From contig NZ_SZTO01000024.1 in assembly GCF_013369385.1 (NCBI RefSeq), positions 1 to 39,068 on the forward strand: DNA of 39,068 nt, read 5' to 3'. Of the stretch, positions 1 through 6,470 are shown piece after piece. Position numbers and translations under genes: made by a program. The DNA is from Vibrio sp. 05-20-BW147 (GTDB taxonomy: Bacteria > Pseudomonadota > Gammaproteobacteria > Enterobacterales > Vibrionaceae). Each line of letters begins with the position of its first letter. Within the stretch, counting starts at the first letter, position 1. Under the pieces are notes generated by a model. That model was not told the origin of the DNA. It did no database searches and saw nothing but the letters and a program-made list of their open reading frames with translations.

Positions 1-170
1 ACAATCAACATAGAAACCCTGCCCTGAATCACGCCTAACTCCACCAGCAAAATCACATCACCTGATTACCCGCATGATTTTACTGACGTCGACGAAGGGA
101 AATATTGGCCGTGATTAGTACGACGACGCCGACGAGAAAATGTAGAAAACTGTGTTGGAAAGACAGGAAC
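1..170. repeat. Left terminal inverted repeat of the element (170 bp seen)
   Basis: Bases 1-170 are the exact reverse complement of 12185-12354, with no mismatch by eye; identity stops abruptly at base 171. The repeat may continue to the left of the window. It contains two GC-rich blocks, GACGTCGACGA at 85-95 and GACGACGCCGAC at 122-133, both of which recur inside the element. ORFs crossing it are by-products of the duplication. The inner edge coincides with the last base of the cold-shock gene's stop codon. Confidence 0.97.
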
Positions 171-403
171 TATGAAGCAACATGTCCTTCCACTTGTATT
201 TTCTTGGCTCTGGGTCCTTTGGGTTTGACCTCAATTTCAAAACTAACGATATCACCTTCTGATGGCTCGGAGGCTCCATCTGGCAATTCATCATAAAAGA
301 AAAAAACATCTTTTCCTTTAGTTCTTCTTATGAATCCATATCCTTTAAAAGCATCATATGCGTGGATAACACCAGATTCACGAACGTTTTCGTCCTTACT
401 CAA
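170..403 (-). CDS. Cold-shock-domain nucleic-acid-binding protein, retron-associated
   Basis: This is a small single-domain cold-shock (OB-fold) protein. The RNP1-like block KGYGFIRR and the RNP2-like block DVFFFYDEL are both visible, which implies binding of single-stranded RNA or DNA. I prefer a TTG start at 403, giving 77 aa, because GGAG lies 7 nt upstream and the TTG overlaps the reverse transcriptase stop (TTGAGTAA), a normal arrangement for translational coupling. An ATG at 430 would add nine residues but has no ribosome binding site. The gene follows the reverse transcriptase directly on the same strand, so it is probably the accessory protein of the retron module. Its stop codon touches the inner edge of the terminal repeat. 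What is inferred, not seen, is that it binds the msDNA or takes part in a defence response. Confidence 0.85.
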   Translation of the reverse strand: MSKDENVRESGVIHAYDAFKGYGFIRRTKGKDVFFFYDELPDGASEPSEGDIVSFEIEVKPKGPRAKKIQVEGHVAS

Positions 404-1562
404 GCCAATACTCCTTTTTACTCGGAACATTCGTATAATGTAATTTTAGCTTTTTAATTAGCCCTTTAGCTAGGCCAGGATGAGACCGTTTTAATACCCC
501 AAGCTTGAAAATTAGCCGATTATAGTCGTTAACCCTACCAATTTTTTGGTGGTGTTCTTTGGGTACATTTAAAGCCTTATAAGCCAACCTCTTCAGCTTA
601 CTTGCTGTATATTCATCATATTCAGGAAGAATAGCTCTTAACCTTTCTCTAAGTTGTTTAGCCTGTGGATGTTCCAACCGCGTTAACTTAGCAACTTTTC
701 CTGATGTTTTATTCCATAGATCATGGTAATCGGTGCTTGTCTTTTCAGACTCATACTTGAGTTCACAGTTATACACTAATTGCCTAACATACTTTCTTTC
801 TTTTCTTCTAAGCTTAGGTTTTTTATGTTCAACCCAAAGGCCCGTCACTTCAAACCCTTTGTTTGCCTTACCTCTATACTCTATTTTCGTTTTTTTAGAA
901 TTTAGCTTTAAGTCATATCTAGTGAACAACCCCACAACCGTACTAATTAGTTGAGAACATTGCTTATTATCCAAGTTCTTAGAGGATGACAGTGTTACAT
1001 CATCCAACAACCTTGAATAGTGAATCCCCTTACCGCGAAAAGATGAAACTAAACGGTATTCTGAGTTAAAAAAAACTAAGTTAGCTAAATAGCTGGATGT
1101 ACAACCACCTTGAGGAACCTTCCCTTTATATGTGGTCAGCTTAGTCAATAAATCCACTACCTCATCGGGAAACTTAAAGAAGTACTTGTAAATAAGCGCT
1201 ACTTTTTCTGCCTTAATGTTAGTGTAAAATTTCTTTATATCCAAACTAATCAATGTATTAGCATTGGCGTGGATTTTAGCATTTTCAACATAGTCTCTCT
1301 TTACATCGGCCCGAATACCACCTTGTAAATAACTAGGAAATTCCACTTTCTCAAATATTCGAGAGTTGATTCGTTTCTGAATCTTTTTTAACTCATACTT
1401 TGGCTCAAAAACTGTACGGTTTTTTTCAACCAATTCGTACTCGGTATAGGATTCGTCAACTCGGTTCGCGATAGACAATAGACGTTTGGGATGCATCCCC
1501 AAAGTTCGGGCAAGGGTGTCGACAGAAGCAATGGCTTCATGTGGGTAATATGGCTTATCCAT
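396..1562 (-). CDS. Retron-type reverse transcriptase with LLDD active site
   Basis: This is a 388-aa reverse transcriptase. Numbering from the ATG at 1562, retron signatures are visible: the NAxxH motif as NAKIH (94-98), a catalytic Asp in LDIKKFY (D108), PQGG (150-153), and the VTG motif (239-241). The usual YxDD catalytic box reads LLDD (185-188): both aspartates are kept but the tyrosine position is Leu, which is unusual. A TTG two codons upstream (1568) would give 390 aa, but the ATG has an AGG 6 nt upstream. In retrons such enzymes copy a structured RNA into msDNA from a 2'-OH of a branching guanosine. The gene sits between a 61-aa gene and the cold-shock gene, all leftward, with a candidate msr-msd RNA upstream. 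The retron assignment is strong; the biological role (phage defence in most characterised retrons) is inferred. Confidence 0.92.
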   Translation of the reverse strand: MDKPYYPHEAIASVDTLARTLGMHPKRLLSIANRVDESYTEYELVEKNRTVFEPKYELKKIQKRINSRIFEKVEFPSYLQGGIRADVKRDYVENAKIHANANTLISLDIKKFYTNIKAEKVALIYKYFFKFPDEVVDLLTKLTTYKGKVPQGGCTSSYLANLVFFNSEYRLVSSFRGKGIHYSRLLDDVTLSSSKNLDNKQCSQLISTVVGLFTRYDLKLNSKKTKIEYRGKANKGFEVTGLWVEHKKPKLRRKERKYVRQLVYNCELKYESEKTSTDYHDLWNKTSGKVAKLTRLEHPQAKQLRERLRAILPEYDEYTASKLKRLAYKALNVPKEHHQKIGRVNDYNRLIFKLGVLKRSHPGLAKGLIKKLKLHYTNVPSKKEYWLE

Positions 1563-1593
1563 AAGCAACCTAAAAAAAGAAAGGAGTCAATTG

Positions 1594-1779
1594 TTAGAAG
1601 TAGTCGATAAGCTCCTTGAGGAACCCAGCTACAGTAACAATCACGGGAATACAGCCTGATACCAATCCTGTTTTCCGTGAGCTCTGGTCAACTTGTTTTT
1701 CAGTCTCGTACTCGGCTTCGAATAACGATTCTGTGTTCTTTGTAACATGTCTACATTTGAGTTTCAGCTTGCGCTTCAT
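1594..1779 (-). CDS. Small 61-aa protein of the retron module, possible membrane anchor
   Basis: The ORF has a strong AGGAGG ribosome binding site 5 nt before its ATG and lies 31 bp upstream of the reverse transcriptase on the same strand, so translation is likely. The N-terminal part is very basic (MKRKLKLK) and charged; the last ~25 residues hold a hydrophobic stretch (about residues 39-55) that could cross or dip into the membrane. I do not recognise the family. Its place between the candidate msr-msd RNA and the reverse transcriptase is where some retrons encode an accessory or effector subunit, so a toxin-like membrane role is one possibility, but nothing in the sequence proves it. Confidence 0.6.
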   Translation of the reverse strand: MKRKLKLKCRHVTKNTESLFEAEYETEKQVDQSSRKTGLVSGCIPVIVTVAGFLKELIDYF

Positions 1780-1865
1780 AAGTGCCTCCTATTGTTGGCT
1801 GTGAATAATTCGCCAGACCAAAATAAAGAGAGCCACAGAAATAATTACATTGACCACTGAGCTGA

Positions 1866-1997
1866 CTCCTAACCTTTCGCCAGACAACTGTCGCCTAGAA
1901 GGCCATCATAAATTAGCCTGCGGCGGGGGACGGGGGAGATTCCCTTAGACCCCCAGGAGTCCGGTCATGATCCTTTCGGATCGCTCACGTTAGAGAG
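1866..1997 (-). ncRNA. Candidate retron msr-msd RNA
   Basis: Read leftward, the region has the layout of an msr-msd transcript. A candidate a1 segment (CTCTCTAAC, 1989-1997) can pair with a2 (GTTAGGAG, 1866-1873) with one bulged base. An AGC (1983-1985) follows a1 by three bases and could supply the branching G. It is followed at once by a perfect hairpin, GATCC-GAAA-GGATC (1969-1982), as in known msr regions. The middle is a GC-rich foldback (about 1920-1960) unlike the AT-rich surroundings. An outer 8-bp pairing (2005-2012 with 1834-1841) is an alternative a1/a2. Boundaries are approximate and no covariance test was possible. Confidence 0.5.
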
Positions 1998-2212
1998 CAT
2001 CGATTTTCTGTGTAAATCAACAAACGTAAATCACTAGAACAACAAATAGGCGAATAACACCTACATGCATATAATATTACCATATTTAAGTACCGTCAAT
2101 AACTTGAAGTCGGTTCAAAAATTATTAAGTGAAAAACCAAATAGTGATCACATCCGTAGCTTGCAAAGAATAGTTCCACTAGCCAAGCAGGTGAGCTATG
2201 ACAAGCAATTCC

Positions 2213-2419
2213 CTAGCTCGTATGGCAAGCTTCTGAGCAGTAATAGCACCCATTGGCCTTTGAATAGGTTTTCTTCGCTGCAGCAACTGCAGGCCCACAA
2301 CTAGCAAACTCACCAAGATACGTTCGGTTATGTTCCAGTGGCATGTAAGAGCAACCTTGCTTATGCACTTCATGATCGCCATTAGCTTGTTGATTCTTGT
2401 TCACATAATACCTAGCCAT
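2213..2419 (-). CDS. Small conserved Cys/His-rich protein
   Basis: This 68-aa protein carries HEVHK followed by GCSYMP in its middle and CYYCSEACHTS at its end, a pattern I recall from a widespread family of uncharacterised small gammaproteobacterial proteins. The paired Cys and His suggest metal binding. The chosen start (MARYYVNK) has GAGG about 6 nt upstream; the longer reading from 2449 lacks one. It is transcribed leftward, upstream of the candidate retron RNA, and may be independent cargo. The 208-bp gap to the retron RNA (2005-2212) holds no convincing gene. The function is unknown. Confidence 0.75.
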   Translation of the reverse strand: MARYYVNKNQQANGDHEVHKQGCSYMPLEHNRTYLGEFASCGPAVAAAKKTYSKANGCYYCSEACHTS

Positions 2420-2459
2420 ACTATCCTCAATATCAGTAATAAAAACCAATATAAAACTT

Positions 2460-2972
2460 AGCTCATAAGGCTATATTTTCAATAAGGGAATGACAAATGT
2501 TCCACATCTAACAATTGTCAATTGTCGTCGTCGACGTCTATCGCCAACAGTCGACGACAGCGCTAAAACAAAAAATCCGGCACCGATGACCAAAGCCACC
2601 AATGCCGGACGTATTGATTTGGTTAAATCTTAGGCTCATATAAAGCAATGAGATAAAGCTCTAAGCCGGATTTAGTAGTATCGTTCGGTAACACCACAAC
2701 TAAAAAATCAGACCTTCATCACAAAAATAAAAGTTCACTCGCTCTCAGAACGCCTTTAAACAAGCGGATAAACTCAATTTTCCTTTCAAAAAACGTCTAC
2801 CCTCGCGAGAACCGTTCTGAGGGGCTATCAGCCATGTTTAAAAAAAATCAAGAACAAAATTTCTGCCATTTATAGGCACTTTTCAAAATCAATTTTGTAG
2901 GGCAAATTTATGTTCATCAGGAAAACTTAACTCCTGATTTAATTGAATAAATCATACTATAGGAATTAAAGA
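2460..2972. other. Non-coding control region; candidate origin or regulatory centre of the element
   Basis: About 510 bp between leftward and rightward genes has no convincing ORF. It holds a 15-bp perfect odd palindrome (ACAATTGTCAATTGT, 2511-2525); immediately after it TCGTCGACGTC (2528-2538), which is also in both terminal repeats; a second TCGACGAC (2551-2558); a leftward terminator-like hairpin (2570-2609); and a long AT-rich stretch (2690-2970) leading to the first gene of the replication-like operon. Palindromes, repeat-shared sites and AT-rich DNA next to replication genes resemble a plasmid-type origin or an operator/promoter region. The role is inferred. Confidence 0.45.
2570..2609 (-). 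terminator. Leftward Rho-independent terminator-like hairpin in the control region
   Basis: TCCGGCA (2576-2582) and TGCCGGA (2603-2609) form a 7-bp stem. On the minus strand it is followed by a run of six T (2570-2576 region). It would stop a leftward transcript arising between about 2610 and 2970, where no ORF is found, so a small RNA antisense to the replication operon leader is possible. The loop is long (20 nt), so the hairpin is weaker than a classical terminator. Confidence 0.45.
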
Positions 2973-3821
2973 ATGAATACTAAATTAACCACATTAACTA
3001 ACTCTGTTTCACCATCTAACGTCGGCCACTACGCTAAGCTGGCGTACAACTCGGTGTTCGCTCCATCAAAATTACCTGCTGACATCGATAACATTATTGA
3101 TTCAGAAGAGTGTTATAACGGCGAATGCGATTACTCAAACGGATCCACAGCAATCACAATCGCTCAAAACCATTACTTGAGCGACATTGGTGATCCCATT
3201 GAACATATTTTTGAAATGAAAGAATGGATTGGTTCTCATGCAAAAGCCATCAACGATGCAGATATTGAAGTAACTACAAATGTTGCCTTTCCCAACCTGG
3301 AAAGAACTTCGTTCAGTTGTATCCACAATAAAAGCGATCTAAAAGGGCTACCTCAGTCCGTCTACGATGCAATGACATATGTGATCGAGAATATTGAAAT
3401 TACTCAGGTTGAAATACTCGAACTTTTTTCTGCTGCCACCCATTCACTGGCTATCGACTGCTTTTACTCAATTGATGATTTTGACTTTAATGTCAAATCG
3501 GCACTTGAGCACGATCTGAACGAAAAACTGATTCAATATAACAACAACACCCAAGGAGGAAATATCATGTCATTTGATACTCAAGTTCTACTGAACACTT
3601 ACACCAATAAAGCCAAACAACACGCCTGTAAAGGTCCAAAAGTCCGAATGGCGGAATATGTCGAATCCGTAATGGAAGTACAGGCGCAAGTTGGCCGTAT
3701 AGACAACCTAGACGCCATCACTCGTGAGTTTGAACAACGCTTAGCGAGTAAGTCGAATTGGGGATACAAGCTAGCTGCTGAGCAACTATCCGAAGCAATT
3801 AAAACCGTCGAAAAACACTAA
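2973..3821 (+). CDS. Unknown 282-aa protein, first gene of the replication-like operon
   Basis: I do not recognise this acidic, soluble-looking protein. AGGA lies 8 nt before the ATG. A Cys-containing stretch (CYNGECDYSNG, near residues 48-58) is visible, and the middle is rich in Asp, Glu and Ile. The last 84 residues form a more basic, helical-looking part that has its own strong ribosome binding site and in-frame ATG at 3567, so a short product may also be made. It precedes the ssDNA-binding-like, helicase and polymerase genes on the same strand after a 130-bp gap. By position it could be an initiator or regulator of the module, but no motif supports that. Confidence 0.7.
   Translation: MNTKLTTLTNSVSPSNVGHYAKLAYNSVFAPSKLPADIDNIIDSEECYNGECDYSNGSTAITIAQNHYLSDIGDPIEHIFEMKEWIGSHAKAINDADIEVTTNVAFPNLERTSFSCIHNKSDLKGLPQSVYDAMTYVIENIEITQVEILELFSAATHSLAIDCFYSIDDFDFNVKSALEHDLNEKLIQYNNNTQGGNIMSFDTQVLLNTYTNKAKQHACKGPKVRMAEYVESVMEVQAQVGRIDNLDAITREFEQRLASKSNWGYKLAAEQLSEAIKTVEKH
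3553..3569 (+). promoter_or_regulatory. Internal ribosome binding site and in-frame start within the 282-aa gene
   Basis: AAGGAGG (3553-3559) is the strongest Shine-Dalgarno match in this operon and lies 7 nt before an in-frame ATG (3567-3569). Translation from there gives an 84-aa C-terminal product starting MSFDTQVLL. The full-length gene's own site is weaker. This suggests either a nested short isoform or that the true gene structure is two fused reading units. Confidence 0.6.
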
Positions 3822-3951
3822 CCCTTAAGCAACACCACTTTTTTTACTTTGATTTTTGACTAGCCGAGCCTCTCGGTGACGGCCTTCTTACACCTCAAAT
3901 TCGGCAGCCAATATATTGCTGCCGAATCAAGAATAAATTTTGGAGCATACG

Positions 3952-4590
3952 ATGAACTACTCAAACAACACGAACAACACGAACAACACGCATACTTCGG
4001 CAAACTACGAAACACATGGCCGCAACTCTATGGTGAATTTCAACGATTTTTCTGATTCAGAATCAAGCAACCAACCTAACTTTGCACCTCTGGCACTTCA
4101 GGCTGTTGATCTAAAGAATTCGTCCGCAGAGCTGACCTTCTTTACGCCCACGGCAGAGAAAGTCTTCTTTCACTACGTGAATGGCCATGGATACCTTCAG
4201 TGCAATGGACCCGACTGCCCGATGTGCCGCGCTCAAATTAAATTAGATAGCCGTTACCTATTCCCCGTCTACGATCACATTGAGGGAGAGGTGAAGGTAC
4301 TGGCGGTTCCACCATCCGAGAAGCCAAAATCCTTGTTTCCGCAGATCAAGCCTTACGTCACCAAAGGCGGTCAACTCGTGTCAATTGAGAAAAATGGCTT
4401 CAACTATGATGTTTATGCGACTGCCCTACCCGAGTACGCTACTATCGATCAAGATAAAATTACTGCGTTTTCCGACGCATTCGACTCTGGCGAAATACGC
4501 TTGTCTGATATCTACCGTATTCTGACAGACGACGAACTGCGAGAGATCCCAGAGATCGAGAGACGCCTACGCTTCAAAGGTGTGGCTTGA
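3952..4590 (+). CDS. Zinc-finger ssDNA-binding-like protein of the replication module
   Basis: This protein is 212 aa from the ATG at 3952, which has GGAG 6 nt upstream; a TTG at 3940 would add four residues. The N-terminus is a low-complexity Asn/Thr tail encoded by three tandem copies of AACAACACG (3964-3990). A metal-binding cluster follows at about residues 67-82 (HYVNGHGYLQC then CPMC), resembling the zinc site of T4 gp32-type phage ssDNA-binding proteins, and an acidic C-terminal part contains LTDDELREIPEIERRL. It overlaps the helicase start by four bases, so the two are translationally coupled. Binding of single-stranded DNA during replication is inferred from this motif and from the helicase and polymerase neighbours; the fold needs a profile search. 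Confidence 0.65.
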   Translation: MNYSNNTNNTNNTHTSANYETHGRNSMVNFNDFSDSESSNQPNFAPLALQAVDLKNSSAELTFFTPTAEKVFFHYVNGHGYLQCNGPDCPMCRAQIKLDSRYLFPVYDHIEGEVKVLAVPPSEKPKSLFPQIKPYVTKGGQLVSIEKNGFNYDVYATALPEYATIDQDKITAFSDAFDSGEIRLSDIYRILTDDELREIPEIERRLRFKGVA

Positions 4591-6404
4591 TTGTGGTTAA
4601 TCCAATCATCATCAGCGGGGCCGAAAGCCTCGCTGAATTTCGTTTTAATAATAGTGCTCAGGCTATGCTTGGGATGCTGGCGCAACACCACTACGTGCTC
4701 AACGACTGGATGGTGGGCGTTGGCAAGTCGTACCAACTGGATCAGTTGACCACTTTGGCGTTGGAGTCGAACGCATATGACTGCGTGATTGTCGCAGCGC
4801 CGACTCGAAAAATTCTTGAAGAAAGAAAGCCTCTCCAAAGCCCTCCAGCCGATATTAAGGTTGTCAACATACAACCTCGCCCCAGCAAGCTGTGTGGTGA
4901 AACTCGCGATCTGAGTTGGAAAGACTATGAACGTAGAAACTTAGGTCTGCTGGGCAAAAAGCACATTTGTGCCCTGTGTCCAAATAAAGATAAGTGTTTT
5001 TGGCCCGACCAATACGGTAAGAATTTGGATGGGGCGAAAATCGTATATGCAACTCAATCACACTTCGTGCGTAACCCCTACTTCATCCAACACATCGTAA
5101 CGATGGCTAAAGCAAGCAATGCCTTAGTCATTTTCGATGAAGCTAACGTAAGCCTAAACCATTACAGTCGAACCATATCGCCCATATCGATTGAACAAAC
5201 TCTAGAAGCCGTGCAGGAGAGCCGTCTATCAGACTATGTAAAAGGCGCTCTAACGCACTATCTGGAATGTTTACGACAGGCCTCAACGGAGGAACTGCGC
5301 GATATTTCAGCGTGGCGCTGCCCTGCAATTTTTCCAGATCAGATGACTCAAATCACCAGTATTGGCGATCGCATGTTTGGCGATCGTTTCATCAATATTC
5401 TGTATGACCTCCAAAGCTTCGGAGCATCTGAGGCAGAATCACGCGAAAAATTAGCAGATGGTTCAATTCACTTCCCTGCGCCGCCAGTCAATGCGGGATT
5501 CGACACAGTGCTATACAGCGGCACCACCTACCCGGACATACTGAAACTGAAACTCGGGATGGATTTTTACAGCCCGTATTCTCACATTGAGTTTCGGGGG
5601 GAATCGACGGTTTGGCACAATATCGCATCCTCAATTGGGACTGCGACAAACTTTAAGAAAAACTCACCGCAAATCCTAGATACCTTCGCCCAATTGACGC
5701 TCCAACGAGTAAGAGAAGGGAAACGCGTATTGTTGGTCTCTAAACAGAAACACGTCGACCACTGCGTTTCCATGCTCAATCAATATCTGGCCGAGGAAGG
5801 AGTTCAGGACGTTCGTGTGGTTCCCGCAAGCGACTATGCAGAGTGTGACGATATGACCTTAGTACCCATGATCCATTACGGGGTCATCGGTATTAATCAA
5901 TTCGAAGAGTTCGATTGCTGCTACTGCCTAAACAGCTATTACGTAACCCAAGACATACTTCACAACGCAATTCAGGAGCTGCGAGCCGAGGATGAGCGCA
6001 TAGACGTGGCGATTGCAACCACTGACAACCCTCGTCGGCGTCATGGCGTCATCACAGATCAAAAGTATCGCTACTCTGATGTCGCCAAAGTCGTAAACCC
6101 AATGCTGCAAACATTAGAAATGGGGGTTGTCATCCAAGCCATTGGACGCGTGCGCCCATTTACAAAATCGCGTGAAATCATCACGTTTCAAAATAACGAT
6201 GCACCAAAGTCGGGTTACGACCATGAGTACAGCAACCTAGAGCAACTGCGAAAGCACTTCGGTTTAAAAAGCAAGCAAGCCCGAACGTCGGCAACCCTGT
6301 CAGAGCAGATTAATCAGATGATAGCCGACGGGTTTAAGCAGCAAGAGATTGCTTCAACTCTAGGGATCAGTACTCGAACCATTCGACGCCATAAGGCCGG
6401 ATAA
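4587..6404 (+). CDS. SF2 helicase with XPD/DinG-like four-Cys cluster and C-terminal HTH
   Basis: This 605-aa protein starts at a TTG overlapping the previous stop (AAAGG 6 nt upstream). Helicase motifs are clear: Walker A GVGKS (44-48), Walker B DEAN (184-187), and motif VI QAIGRVR (517-523). Between Walker A and B sit four cysteines, C103, C128, C131 and C137, in the position where XPD/DinG helicases hold an Fe-S cluster; a zinc site is the alternative. The last ~30 residues (QEIASTLGISTRTIRR) form a helix-turn-helix like those of resolvases and sigma factors, so the protein may combine DNA unwinding with site recognition. It lies upstream of the family-A polymerase on the same strand with a 66-bp gap. 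Replicative or initiator helicase of the element is the likely role, by context. Confidence 0.82.
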   Translation: MIVVNPIIISGAESLAEFRFNNSAQAMLGMLAQHHYVLNDWMVGVGKSYQLDQLTTLALESNAYDCVIVAAPTRKILEERKPLQSPPADIKVVNIQPRPSKLCGETRDLSWKDYERRNLGLLGKKHICALCPNKDKCFWPDQYGKNLDGAKIVYATQSHFVRNPYFIQHIVTMAKASNALVIFDEANVSLNHYSRTISPISIEQTLEAVQESRLSDYVKGALTHYLECLRQASTEELRDISAWRCPAIFPDQMTQITSIGDRMFGDRFINILYDLQSFGASEAESREKLADGSIHFPAPPVNAGFDTVLYSGTTYPDILKLKLGMDFYSPYSHIEFRGESTVWHNIASSIGTATNFKKNSPQILDTFAQLTLQRVREGKRVLLVSKQKHVDHCVSMLNQYLAEEGVQDVRVVPASDYAECDDMTLVPMIHYGVIGINQFEEFDCCYCLNSYYVTQDILHNAIQELRAEDERIDVAIATTDNPRRRHGVITDQKYRYSDVAKVVNPMLQTLEMGVVIQAIGRVRPFTKSREIITFQNNDAPKSGYDHEYSNLEQLRKHFGLKSKQARTSATLSEQINQMIADGFKQQEIASTLGISTRTIRRHKAG

Positions 6405-6470
6405 CCAACACTAACTCAGCAAGGAAGGCATAGTCAGAAATGCTTTCCTTACAACTTAAAAGGTCATGCA

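Noticed and set aside
105..296. ORF on + starting MAVISTTTPT, repeated at 12053-12250 on -
   Set aside because: Both copies begin inside the terminal inverted repeat and diverge at its edge; the left one is antisense to the cold-shock gene and neither has a ribosome binding site.
2065..2304. 79-codon rightward ORF
   Set aside because: Its second half is antisense to the better-supported Cys/His protein gene and there is no ribosome binding site.
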